A stretch of DNA of 64,000 nucleotides from Okeania sp. SIO1I7 (GTDB lineage Bacteria; Cyanobacteriota; Cyanobacteriia; Cyanobacteriales; Microcoleaceae), in contig JAAHGF010000008.1 of assembly GCA_010672585.1 (NCBI GenBank), positions 716,091 through 780,090 on the forward strand, written 5' to 3'. Positions 17,985 through 28,262 of this stretch are shown here, piece after piece. Under the pieces are notes generated by a model, which made no database searches, was not told the origin of the DNA, and saw only the letters and a program-made list of their open reading frames with translations. How positions within the stretch are numbered: position 1 is the stretch's first letter; each line of letters opens with the position of its first letter. The position numbers and the translations under genes are program-made.

Positions 17985-18503
17985 TTAGCCAATGGGAACT
18001 AAATCGACTTCATCTGCACCATCAGTTTCACCTTGACCAGATGTAATTTGTTCTCCATTAACTTCAACAGCTAAATTTGTACCGTCTAAGTTAACATTAT
18101 AGTCAGTAGCATCAGCAGTATATCCTACACTAGCAACCATTTGCCTACCTGCATCAGTGTATTGGAAACCCATCAATTGATTTTTTTCTTTCTCATTATC
18201 GTAAGACCATATTACCATATATTGTTGGTCTTGATATTCAAATACTTTAGGTGGACGAGTAGGAACATAACGACCAGGAGCGCCAAAACTAGCGTCGAGG
18301 AAAGGTTGTACTGACTCAGGTTCCACAGTGGCAAAAGCAATATCATCAGCTTCTAGCTCTACTTCTGCGTCTTCAGTTATTTCTGGATCGGGTTCTTCTT
18401 GATCGCGGTTCTGGAAATAATCTACAGCTTTTTTTACACCATACCCAGTAGCTGCTACACCAGCAACACCAGCGACTATTTTAGCAATATTACCAAAGTT
18501 CAT
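17985..18503 (-). CDS. Small acidic protein with N-terminal membrane/glycine-rich helix
   Basis: This 172-aa protein is not recognised. The N-terminus (IAKIVAGVAGVAATGYGVKK) is a short hydrophobic Gly/Ala helix that could anchor it in a membrane or pack as a glycine zipper. It is followed by a strongly acidic linker (EEPDPEITEDAEVELEADD). The C-terminal half is beta-rich with Tyr/Trp (YMVIWSYDNEKEKNQLMGFQ). A good AGGAG lies 7 bases before the ATG, which supports expression. It stands alone, with no clear partner. Confidence 0.65.
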   Translation of the reverse strand: MNFGNIAKIVAGVAGVAATGYGVKKAVDYFQNRDQEEPDPEITEDAEVELEADDIAFATVEPESVQPFLDASFGAPGRYVPTRPPKVFEYQDQQYMVIWSYDNEKEKNQLMGFQYTDAGRQMVASVGYTADATDYNVNLDGTNLAVEVNGEQITSGQGETDGADEVDLVPIG

Positions 18504-18746
18504 TTTGTTCTCCTAAATTATGATTTTGGATTAATTAAATTTGACATTATGTGCTACCAACCTATATATGGAAAAATATCCAGGAAATGTTCATCCTTAT
18601 ATCCCAATCTGCTAGTAACCCAACCAACTTGATACTAGCAGAATTTGTTTCTCACGAACAATTACTAAGTTATACAGTATATGTTTATAGCATTACGCAA
18701 ATAGGTTAGAGCAATTATAAACACTCAAACTCAGTCAGGGATTACT

Positions 18747-18776
18747 TCTGACTTCTGACTTCTGACTTCTGACTTG
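18747..18776. repeat. STRR (GACTTCT heptamers)
   Basis: About four tandem GACTTCT units, intergenic between the acidic-protein gene and petH. Confidence 0.85.
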
Positions 18777-18837
18777 CGCGTAGCGCCATATCATTCTATC
18801 CACACTTGACAGCGGTTTTCCTACACGGTAGACCACA

Positions 18838-18865
18838 GTAGGGACATTCCATGGAACGTCCCTAC
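18838..18865. repeat. Palindrome of the GTAGGGACGTT family
   Basis: GTAGGGACATTCC pairs with GGAACGTCCCTAC around an AT centre, with one mismatch. Relatives lie at 5301, 5463 and 27064. Confidence 0.75.
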
Positions 18866-19104
18866 AAGGTTTGATGTGTGAGGATGTGGTTCATCAAGAG
18901 TGAAAAGTGCTGTAATATTAAATCTCCCCATCTCCCCCTCCTGGGAACGGCGGGGGTGGGTCCATCCCCCCATCCCCCTATCATATTGAATAGTTATTGT
19001 ATAGTTGGCAGTAGAGGAGTGGGGGAGTGGGGGAGATTAAAGGTTTGAAGTAATTTAAGAAATTATCAACATAACTATATAACCGGATTCTATATCACTA
19101 GATC

Positions 19105-19219
19105 AGGACTTACGCACGGACCCTAAATAGATTGAGGACGCCATTGGGAGCTTGGCGGAACGCCAATGCAATTCGCCCCTACAGATGGCGTTTTCAAGGG
19201 AGTTGCATTGGTAAGTCCT
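19105..19219. mobile_element. MITE-like element of the AGGACTTACGCA family
   Basis: A 115-bp segment with ends AGGACTTACGCA and GGTAAGTCCT. Its interior (CCATTGGGAGCTTGGCGG and CGCCCCTACA blocks) closely resembles the element at 33570-33704. It lies 120 bp downstream of the petH stop codon. Confidence 0.7.
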
Positions 19220-19339
19220 GTATATAAACCAAAAAGGGAGAGGCTAATTCTATAGCTCCCCCTCAGCGATCGAAAATGAATTGATGATTAACTTACTATT
19301 ATAGCATAACTGCTGAATTTTGATGAATGCACACCAATA

Positions 19340-20587
<1,248 letters not shown>

Positions 20588-20830
20588 TTAAGTGTTTTTT
20601 AAGATACTCTGGTCTAATGGCCAGTAGGTTTTAAGTCTATATTTCAGAGGTTTAGTGCTGAAAATCTTGTTTTCCTTATGGCATCTTGTTTATTCACTAA
20701 TTCATTCTATGATTAGGAAGCAACCTAAAAGTAGAACTACAATTAGGATGAGTAAAACTAATATTTTTTTCAGTTGTTTACTCTGATGTAGCTTCTCAAG
20801 CTTCAACAAAAAGAGGCAGTATTGTATTCT

Positions 20831-20844
20831 GTATTGTTTTTTAC
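20831..20844 (-). promoter_or_regulatory. Candidate NtcA-type site upstream of petH
   Basis: GTA-N8-TAC (GTATTGTTTTTTAC on the plus strand) lies about 300 bp upstream of the petH start. NtcA control of petH is known in other cyanobacteria. No good TAN3T -10 box sits at the usual 22-base distance, so the call is weak. Confidence 0.25.
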
Positions 20845-21627
20845 ATTATGACTAAGTGTTGTTTGAATTGTCATTATTGACCGATCTTTGATTCTGGAAC
20901 AAATACACTTTTCACCCACAAAAATGTCACTTTTATTACAGCTTGAGTCTATATATTAAGATGCTTTTAAGTATATGGCCAATACAGAAACATCTTTTTT
21001 CACTCTTTATTTATGTCTAAGACATTGTTAATTCTTGGCATTAATCAATTCTGACTATTTTACATATAAAATGCAGAGTGGTCTTAAATTCTTTTAAGTT
21101 CTATAGCTAATTATCAAATCAGTAGTCAGTAGTCAGTATTCATCAGCCAGTAGTCAATAAAATCGAGAATGATGTCTATGGAGATTTTCAACCCAAGATA
21201 AATTTTCGCTTTCTGTATTTACCCCTTGTGATATGAGGTAAAAATGCTTTCAGTTTTGCAAGTTCCTCGATATAGCACTTGACTTGTATAAGCATAACTT
21301 TTGTCTATCATGCTCATTACTTTACAAGGTAAAAATAGAAAACTAATCAACACAATTTTTTTTGAACAATGGAAATAGTCTCCTCAAGGTAAAAGCTACA
21401 GTTCGAGAGTGGACTAAGTTGGTAAATTTTCCTGTTTGTGATTTTTTCTGTCTATCGGAGTCGCTATTCAACTTGGCCTTGTATTCCTCGAACTTGGCCT
21501 GAATCTCTAAGCCAACTTGAGAAATTAATCTTTTCTTCCCAACAGATGTCCTACTCCAGTTATAAAGCTCTGACTTTACTCCAGATTAAATCCCTTATTA
21601 GCCACCAAGAAAATATTTTAATCTTGT
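20845..21627. other. Intergenic region upstream of petH
   Basis: No recognisable gene. A 63-codon plus-strand frame at 21438-21629, rich in Trp, Ser and Leu, starts with GTG and has no homology I recognise. A short CAGTAGT heptamer run lies near 21120-21150. The region probably includes petH upstream promoter DNA. Confidence 0.4.
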
Positions 21628-21785
21628 AGGGCCATTGAGTTGTTTAGGCGATCGCCTAAATCATTGGTGGCCAATAACCTCTAGCCAGAGATTGTTTTGA
21701 ACTTTCTAGGGAATTGAGTTGTTTAGGCGATCGCCTAAATCATTGGCGACCAATAATCTCTAGCCAGAGATTGTTTCAAACTTTC
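21628..21785. repeat. 79-bp direct repeat, two copies, each with an 18-bp palindrome
   Basis: Two 79-bp units each contain the perfect palindrome TTTAGGCGATCGCCTAAA (21643-21660 and 21722-21739). An ATTGG/CCAAT mini-hairpin and CTCTAGCCAGAG follow. The copies differ at only a few positions, several in the hairpin loops. A partial third copy begins at the right edge. Confidence 0.85.
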
Positions 21786-21815
21786 TAGGGAATTCATACA
21801 TGGTAATTGATATTA

Positions 21816-21866
21816 TATCATGTCCGGATAATTAGTGATAAAAAATCTTCTTCCTTCTTCCTTCTG
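21816..21866. mobile_element. Solo end of TATCATGTCCG element plus STRR
   Basis: One TATCATGTCCGGATAA end at 21816 has no matching right end. It is followed by CTTCCTT heptamers (21846-21866) that touch the stop codon of the kinase gene. Confidence 0.6.
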
Positions 21867-23834
21867 CTAAGGCATCTCCCAAATTTTGATAGTTTTGTCA
21901 TCGCTACCACTAACAATAGTCTTTCCATCGGGACTGATCGCGACAGAATAAACATCATCACTATGACCAGTCAGGGTGGCCTTGAGAGTTTCCGTCTTGA
22001 AATCCCAAATTTTGATAGTTCTATCATCACTAGCACTAACAATAGTCTGTCCGTCAGGGGTGAAGGTGACGGAGTTAACATCGTCTTTATGACCAATGAG
22101 GGTAGCTATGAGAGTCCCTGTAGCTAAATCCCAGATTTTGATAGTTTTGTCGCTACTACCACTAACAACTCTCTTCCCGTTGGAACTGATAGCAACAGAT
22201 AAAATCCGAGCACTATGACCAGTAAAAGTGCCTTTGATAGCTCCTGTGGCTAAGTCCCAAACTTTGATGGTTTTGTCATCACTGCCACTAACAATAGTCT
22301 TACCGTCGGGACTGATGGCAAGAGACAAAATCCTAGCGTCATGACCAGTCAAAGTAGCTTTGAGAGTTCCTGTAGCTAAATCCCAGACTTTGATAGTCTT
22401 GTCAAGGCTAGCACTAATAACTGTCTTGCCGTCAGGACTGAAAGCGACAGAAACAACTGGGTCGGTATGACCAGTAAAGGTAGCTTTGAGAGTTCCTGTG
22501 GCTACATCCCAGACTTTTATACTGTTGTCATAATCACCACTAATAACAGTTTTTCCTTCGGGACTAATAGCTACAGAATCAACAGAGTCACTATCTGTTA
22601 GGATAACTTTAAGGCTGCCCGTTGTCAAATCCCAGACTTTGATAGTTCTGTCTTTGCTACCACTAACAATAGTCTGCCCATCTGAGCTGATAGCAATGCA
22701 GTCATCAGGACATATTCCCTCTGAATGACCAGTTATGGTTTTAAATTCAGCAAGAGGTGAAGGCGAGGCAGTGGAAGAAAGTTGAAGATGTATGTCTGGT
22801 TTTTTCGGAATATTATAAACAATTGTAGAAGTAAAAATAGCACCTAAAGCAATACCTAAACCTATTTTTACCCAAGTTTTATTAGGAGTTGGTAAAGGTT
22901 CTGGCATTAATGATGGTAAAGCAGAAGTAACAGGAATAGTTGACTGATTATTCTGTATTAAAACTGTTTCTTTCTGTGATGTCGAATACTGTAACGGATA
23001 GTTAACATCATTATTACCAATATTGCTTAATTCGCCGATCGCTTGTTCTACATTTTGATAGCGATCTTTCCAATAATCAGACACCATTTTATCGATAACT
23101 CGAACCAAAGTTTCACTAACATTAACTTGGTTTTTCCAGATAATTTCACCAGTGGAGTTGTCTTCTCGTAAATTACTAACCGGAATTCCAGTTAATGCTT
23201 CAATACCCATAATTCCCACAGCATAAATATCACTACAAAACTTAGGTTTTCCTGCCGCCTGTTCGCTGGGCATATATCCCAGAGTCCCCACTGCTACTGT
23301 TGCAGTTGTATGACCTGTACTTGTTACTGTTAATTCATTAATTTCTTTGACAGCACCAAAATCTATTAATACAATTTTTCCATCAGATTTTCTCCTCATA
23401 ATATTCTGAGGTTTTAAGTCACGATGAATTACATTTTGTTGATGTACATACTTTAAAACTTCTAAAATTTCAATGAATAGTTGAACGATCTTATTTTCAC
23501 CAATTTTTTTCCCAGAATAAATCTCTTTTGTTAAATCATCTCCTTCAATCAATTCTTGAACCAGATAAAATTGTCCACCCTCTTCAAAATATGCAAATAA
23601 GGTAGGAATTTGATTGTTTTCTCCTAGACGTTGTAATGTTTTGGCCTCTTTTTCAAATAAAATTTTAGCAACTTGAAAAACTTGTGGTCTCGCGTCAGAT
23701 GGAGCCAATTGTTTAACAACACATTGAGAATGATTGGGAAGGTCTAAATCTACTGCTAAATAAGTATTTCCAAAACCACCCTTGCCTAATTCTGATATGA
23801 TTTTATAGCGATTTTTAAGTATTTTTTCAGCCAT
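21867..23834 (-). CDS. Ser/Thr protein kinase with C-terminal WD40 propeller
   Basis: The 655-aa protein has an N-terminal Hanks-type kinase domain (residues about 8-275). It has the glycine loop ELGKGGFGNTYLA, the ATP-anchoring Lys in CVVKQL, catalytic HRDLKPQN, DFG in LIDFGAVKEI and GTLGYMPSEQ in the activation segment. One membrane segment at about 320-345 (VKIGLGIALGAIFTSTIVY) is followed by seven WD40 repeats of about 42 residues (SPDGKTIVSGSDDKTIKVWD type), enough for a closed propeller. The propeller is probably periplasmic if the kinase is cytosolic. It is the first of four related kinase genes on this strand. The start at 23834 gives MAEKILKNRYKIIS. Confidence 0.92.
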   Translation of the reverse strand: MAEKILKNRYKIISELGKGGFGNTYLAVDLDLPNHSQCVVKQLAPSDARPQVFQVAKILFEKEAKTLQRLGENNQIPTLFAYFEEGGQFYLVQELIEGDDLTKEIYSGKKIGENKIVQLFIEILEVLKYVHQQNVIHRDLKPQNIMRRKSDGKIVLIDFGAVKEINELTVTSTGHTTATVAVGTLGYMPSEQAAGKPKFCSDIYAVGIMGIEALTGIPVSNLREDNSTGEIIWKNQVNVSETLVRVIDKMVSDYWKDRYQNVEQAIGELSNIGNNDVNYPLQYSTSQKETVLIQNNQSTIPVTSALPSLMPEPLPTPNKTWVKIGLGIALGAIFTSTIVYNIPKKPDIHLQLSSTASPSPLAEFKTITGHSEGICPDDCIAISSDGQTIVSGSKDRTIKVWDLTTGSLKVILTDSDSVDSVAISPEGKTVISGDYDNSIKVWDVATGTLKATFTGHTDPVVSVAFSPDGKTVISASLDKTIKVWDLATGTLKATLTGHDARILSLAISPDGKTIVSGSDDKTIKVWDLATGAIKGTFTGHSARILSVAISSNGKRVVSGSSDKTIKIWDLATGTLIATLIGHKDDVNSVTFTPDGQTIVSASDDRTIKIWDFKTETLKATLTGHSDDVYSVAISPDGKTIVSGSDDKTIKIWEMP

Positions 23835-24655
23835 TGTTTTTTTGAGAAAGTTTTTTATTATTAATTATCCGGGCATATTATACCAATTTTAAAAATAATG
23901 TTACGAATAATAAGGGTGATAAAAAGACTTTTTAATAGATGTATATTTGATTAAAAATATGATTTATTTGCTAATAAATGGCAGATCATACATTCATTAT
24001 GACTCCTGACTCCTGATCCCTGATTGTCAAAAAACACCCTAGCTATTTGTAGTAAAAATTTATGAAATTGGTATTACTTACTAATTTTAACATTAAAAAA
24101 AGCTTCCTGGAATTGACTTCGGTGCATGTTATATCAAATCCGTTTTATTGAACATAAAAAAATTCTCCAATCGTATAACTACGCTCATCTTTGTAATTCT
24201 CTCTCCTCCTGATATAGAATCCGGTTATATAATATATGTTTATAATTTCTTAAATTACTTCAATATTTAATCTCCCCTACTCCCCTACTCCCCTACTCCC
24301 AACCCCCAAATATATGATCAGTCTTCAACCGGATTTGATATGAATCCTGACTTGGTCGTTCCCCTCCACGGTCGCAGGGCTAATTCATTGCCTGGGGAGA
24401 ATATTAATATGAAGTACATTTAATTGTGCAAATATACAAATATCTCCATCTCCCATCTCCCCATATCCCCCAAATTCCCCTCCTGGGAGGGGGAGGGGCG
24501 AGGGGTGGGTCCCCATCTCCCCATCAATTTTTCGCTCGCGTGACAATAAATAGACCCTGCTCCACCGGAGGGGCCCGCTGGTGGGTTGACTCCTCCTGAC
24601 TTAACCATTCTATGGCTGTTTAACTGGATTTGATATTGCATCAATATTCTACCTA
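23835..24655. other. Intergenic region with nested inverted repeats
   Basis: No gene seen. ATATAGAATCCGGTT (about 24213) and AACCGGATTTGATAT (about 24326-24340) bracket a 128-bp element. An outer pair, ATATCAAATCCG (about 24131) and GGATTTGATAT (about 24625), may mark a larger one. The interior of the inner element resembles 19020-19100 in inverted orientation. CTCCTGGGAGGGGGAGG-type repeats lie at 24475-24515. Confidence 0.55.
24213..24340. mobile_element. MITE-like element, ends AATCCGGTT
   Basis: The ends ATATAGAATCCGGTT and AACCGGATTTGATAT are imperfect inverted repeats around a CTCCCCTA heptamer-like core. A homologous end occurs inverted at about 19075-19100. Confidence 0.5.
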
Positions 24656-26665
24656 CTAAGGCGCCGACCAAACTTTAATAGTTTTGTCATCGCTACCACT
24701 AACAATAGTTTGTCCGTCGGAACTGATGGCAATAGAAGTCACTACCCATGTATGACCAGTGAGAGTATTTTTGAGACTACCCGTTGCTAAATCCCAAATT
24801 TTGATAGTTGTGTCCTCGCTACCACTAACAATAGTCTGGTCATCGGGACTAATAGCTACAGACCAAACTTCGTTGCTATGAGCAGTGAGAGTATTTTTGA
24901 GACTGCCCATTGCCAAATCCCAGATTTTGATAGTCCCGTCCGCACTACCACTGACAACAGTCTGTCCATCGGGACTGATAGCTATAGAAAAAACGCGATC
25001 GCTATGACCATCGAGAGTACTGATAAGACTACCCGTTACCAAATCCCAGATTTTGATACTGCCATCACCACCACCACTGACAATAATCTGTTTCTCAGAG
25101 CTGATGGCGACAGAATAAACTGCTTTGCTATGACCTGTGAGAGTAGTTTTCCGGCTTTCTGTAGCCAAATCCCAAATTTTGATAGTGCCATCAGCGCTAC
25201 CACTAATAACAGTTTGTCCGTCGCGACTGATGGCAATAGAATAAACTGCTTTGCTATGAGCAGTGAGAGTATTTTTGAGACTACCATTTACCAAATCCCA
25301 GATGTTGATAGTTCCGTCAGCACCACCACTAATAACAGTCTGTCCATCAGGGGTAATAGCGACAGCAAAAATCTTATCACTCTGAGCAGCAAGGGTTGCT
25401 TGGAGACTACCATTTACCCAATCCCAAATTTTGATAGTTTTGTCCCAGCTACCGCTAACAACAGTCCGTCCGTCGGGACTAATGGCAACGGTACGAATCC
25501 AGTTGTTATGACCGCTGAGGGTACGAACTTCAGAAATATTAGTGGCGTCGGAAATGAGGTTGGGAGTTGAAGTTTTAACTGATGCTCCTTGATTTTGACT
25601 ATTTCTAGTAGGTGAGGATGAGGATGTTTCCTGTTCACTATGAATATTATTAATAATAATAGAAGCAATAATAATACTGAAGGCAATACCAATACCTACA
25701 CCTATTTTGACTAAATTTTTAGCAGAAGTTGATGAGGAGGAAGTGGGAGAAACAGTATTTTTTGGCTGAGTATTATGCTGATTACTATTTATTACAACTG
25801 TATGTTGCTGTGATATTTCTTGTGGCGATTGGTAATTGAGATTATTATTAATATCAGATAATTCAACTATCACTTCATCAATACTTTGATAACGATTTTT
25901 CCAATAATCTGACACCATTTTATCTAGAATTAAAACTAATTTATCGCTAACATTAACATGATGTTTCCAGACAATTTCACCTGTTGACTGGTCTTTAACT
26001 AATCTATTTGCTTGTATTCCAGTTAATGCTTCAATACCCATCATTCCCACAGCATAAATATCACTACAAAATCTAGGCTGACCTGCTGCTTGTTCGCTAG
26101 GCATATATCCAGGAGTTCCTACTGCTATTGTCATAGTTGTATGACCCCCAGTTGTAATTGCTAATCCCTTAATTTCTTTGACTGCCCCAAAATCGATTAA
26201 CACAATTTTTTCATCAGATTTTCTCCGCATAATATTTTGCAGTTTTAAGTCACGATGAATCACATTTTGCTGGTGTACATACTTTAAAACTTCCAAGATT
26301 TCTGTTAATAGTTGAATAGTCTGATTTTCACTAAAACTTTTCCCTGGATAAATTTCCTTTGTTAAATCATTTCCTTCTATGAATTCTTGAACTAAATAAA
26401 ATTGTCCACCCTCTTCAAAGTAGGCAAATAATCTGGGAATTTGATTGTGTTCCCCGAGACGTTGTAATGTTATTGCTTCTTTTTCAAATAAAGTTTTAGC
26501 AACTTGAAAAACTTGTGGTCGTGGGTCAGATGGGGCTAGTTGTTTTACCACACATTGAGGATGATTGGGAAGGTCTAAATCTAGTGCTAAATAAGTAGTA
26601 CCGAAACCACCTTTGCCTAACTCTGAGATAATTTTATAGCGATGTCTAAGTATTTTGCTAGTCAT
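24656..26665 (-). CDS. Ser/Thr protein kinase with C-terminal WD40 propeller
   Basis: The 669-aa protein has the same plan as the gene at 21867. The kinase domain (about 8-275) has ELGKGGFGTTYLA, CVVKQL, HRDLKLQN (Pro of the usual HRDLKPQN replaced by Leu), DFGAVKEI and GTPGYMPSEQ. A membrane segment at about 325-345 and seven WD40 repeats (about 375-669) follow. The kinase domain is much more similar to its neighbours than the propellers are to each other, so the family expanded by duplication here. About 70 bp upstream of its start is also shared with the kinase pseudogene at 28263-29675. The propeller is likely the ligand- or partner-sensing part; its target is unknown. Confidence 0.92.
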   Translation of the reverse strand: MTSKILRHRYKIISELGKGGFGTTYLALDLDLPNHPQCVVKQLAPSDPRPQVFQVAKTLFEKEAITLQRLGEHNQIPRLFAYFEEGGQFYLVQEFIEGNDLTKEIYPGKSFSENQTIQLLTEILEVLKYVHQQNVIHRDLKLQNIMRRKSDEKIVLIDFGAVKEIKGLAITTGGHTTMTIAVGTPGYMPSEQAAGQPRFCSDIYAVGMMGIEALTGIQANRLVKDQSTGEIVWKHHVNVSDKLVLILDKMVSDYWKNRYQSIDEVIVELSDINNNLNYQSPQEISQQHTVVINSNQHNTQPKNTVSPTSSSSTSAKNLVKIGVGIGIAFSIIIASIIINNIHSEQETSSSSPTRNSQNQGASVKTSTPNLISDATNISEVRTLSGHNNWIRTVAISPDGRTVVSGSWDKTIKIWDWVNGSLQATLAAQSDKIFAVAITPDGQTVISGGADGTINIWDLVNGSLKNTLTAHSKAVYSIAISRDGQTVISGSADGTIKIWDLATESRKTTLTGHSKAVYSVAISSEKQIIVSGGGDGSIKIWDLVTGSLISTLDGHSDRVFSIAISPDGQTVVSGSADGTIKIWDLAMGSLKNTLTAHSNEVWSVAISPDDQTIVSGSEDTTIKIWDLATGSLKNTLTGHTWVVTSIAISSDGQTIVSGSDDKTIKVWSAP

Positions 26666-27538
26666 TATTTTTTTTGAGGAATTTATAGCTTTTTTTAGGA
26701 GTCAGGAGTTAGAAAATAGTTAGAGTAGTTGTAAGCATTCAGCGGTCAGCTATCAGCTATCAGCTTAATTATCTTTAACGCAAGTTAGTCGTTATTGTAC
26801 TTCAATTTTATGGGTTAAAAATGTAGTCCAAGTCAAACAAATGCTTGCTTAATTATATCTATGGAAAAAAAATTAATTAAATCAATTCAATATATTAAAT
26901 CAACAATTTCATCTCTTTATTTCCTATTCCCTGAATTCTGCAATAAGTCTATTCATTAAAAAGCTGAGAGCTGTTTGCGGAGCATTCCGTAGGAAACGCT
27001 AATAGCTGAATGCTTACGAGTAGTTTAATCTTTTAAATATTATACCTCTCTGGAAAAGAGGGAGTAGGGACGTTGCATGCAACGTCCCTACAGATTAGGA
27101 AGTAGAGGGAAATAATTGATGACTTATGCACAATAATTGATTTTATTTTTGATTATCGGAGATATCTATTGTCAAGGCGATTTATTAATCAAAGTAATCT
27201 TTTGGCTATAATCTTTATGGGTCAATTTAATCTTTGAGCTTTTTTGCTAGGCAATATAGCTACTCTAGGCTGCACCAATATAATCTTGGACACTTACAGC
27301 AGATTCCACTTTTGTGAGGTATATTACATCGCGGGCAAGATGCCCGCACTACAAAAATTAACAATTAAATCTTTGTACTTCTTATGCGATGAATCTGCTG
27401 TAATTTTATAGTTAGTAATTGGGATTTACTCATAATTGCTTTCTTGAAAAAACGATTACTTTAAATTATAGTATAGTAATAGTCAAATTTAACTAATTTA
27501 TTAAACGTAAGCATTCAGCTTACTAAACAAATAAATAT
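26666..27538. other. Intergenic region with palindrome and repeats
   Basis: There is no gene in this 870-bp spacer. It holds CAGCTAT/CAGTCAG-type short repeats near 26740-26765, a perfect 28-bp palindrome (GTAGGGACGTTGCA and its complement) at 27064-27091, and a GCGGGCAAGATGCCCGC palindrome near 27332-27348. Confidence 0.6.
27064..27091. repeat. Perfect 28-bp palindrome
   Basis: GTAGGGACGTTGCA followed by its exact reverse complement. The sequence could extrude a 14-bp cruciform, or fold as a hairpin in RNA. Confidence 0.85.
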
Positions 27539-27739
27539 ATGGTAACTAATATTAATATTGACGAAAAACTCCTTGAGGAAGCCCTAGTTTTGAGCGACTA
27601 TTCCACAGGAAATCTATTGATAGAAGCAGCTTTGCGTGAATATATTCAACGTCGTCAACAATTGAAAGTATTAGAATTATTTGGTACTATCGACTATGAA
27701 GAAAATTATGATTATAAGCAACAAAGACAAAAAATATGA
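27539..27739 (+). CDS. VapB-like antitoxin (66 aa), no VapC partner
   Basis: The short protein starts with a beta strand and ribbon-helix-helix-like region (TNINIDEKLLEEALVLS). The tail LKVLELFGTIDYEENYDYKQ is typical of VapB/DUF2191 antitoxins. These repress their own operon and mask a PIN-domain VapC ribonuclease. Here the overlapping downstream gene is not a PIN protein but a second small helical protein. The start is the ATG at 27539, with no strong ribosome-binding site. It is either an orphan antitoxin or pairs with the next gene. Confidence 0.7.
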   Translation: MVTNINIDEKLLEEALVLSDYSTGNLLIEAALREYIQRRQQLKVLELFGTIDYEENYDYKQQRQKI

Positions 27740-27969
27740 GCATGATATCTTTTCAGGAAATTATAGATTCTATTGAAAAACTTTCTATTGATGGGCAAGA
27801 TTATTTGTTTGAGCTAATCAAAAAAAGAAGAATTGAAAATCGACGTTTGGAAATTGCTAATAATGCTCAAGCTACTTTAGAATGTTTCAAACAAGGAACA
27901 GCAAAAACAGGAAGTGTTGATGATTTGATTGCCGATTTATTAGATGAGCGATTTTGTAGGTTGGGTTGA
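27736..27969 (+). CDS. Small helical protein, possible antitoxin partner
   Basis: The 77-aa protein overlaps the VapB-like gene by the ATGA junction at 27736-27739, so the two are translationally coupled. The sequence (FQEIIDSIEKLSIDGQDYLF, later TLECFKQGTAKTGSVDDLIA) resembles small cyanobacterial proteins found before toxin genes, so it may itself be antitoxin-like. It has none of the acidic PIN residues expected for a toxin. A dispersed TAGGTTGGGTTGAGG repeat overlaps its end and continues downstream (to about 28008), so the C-terminus may be repeat-derived. Confidence 0.6.
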   Translation: MSMISFQEIIDSIEKLSIDGQDYLFELIKKRRIENRRLEIANNAQATLECFKQGTAKTGSVDDLIADLLDERFCRLG

Positions 27970-28175
27970 GGAACGTTAGCGGAGCTTATCCGTTAGGATA
28001 AACCCAACACAGACTGACAACAAATTTCTGGTTTATGAAATACAGTATCATTATCTTTTCAAATAGTTTTTGAACTGTTGAATAAAGGATTCATTCTTGT
28101 TTGTCGGATGTACTGGAATTAGTGAGCTTTATAGGAAATAGGCTGTATAATTGTTGGGTTCGCTTCGCTTAACCC
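27956..28175. repeat. TAGGTTGGGTTGAGG...AAACCCAAC dispersed repeat copies
   Basis: GTAGGTTGGGTTGAGG pairs with GATAAACCCAAC at 27956-28008. A second, inverted type (GTTGGGTT-CGCTTCGCTT-AACCCAAC) lies near 28155-28180. The same repeats occur at 29905-29940, 40579-40631 and 60443-60550. They form strong hairpins and may act as transcript ends. Confidence 0.7.
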
Positions 28176-28262
28176 AACCTACTGTAACTATAGTATTTTT
28201 ACCAAATCAATTAATTTTAATTAAACAAAACCTTGCCCTTAAAAGGGGTGTTTAAACAAAAT

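Noticed and set aside
20831..20844. Firm NtcA operator for petH
   Set aside because: The GTA-N8-TAC match is in an A/T-rich run, lies far upstream and lacks a well-spaced -10 box. It is kept only as a weak feature.
24878..25570. 230-codon plus-strand frame rich in TTTTDNSL
   Set aside because: It is the antisense of WD40 repeats in the kinase gene, and the periodic peptide follows the 42-residue WD40 period.
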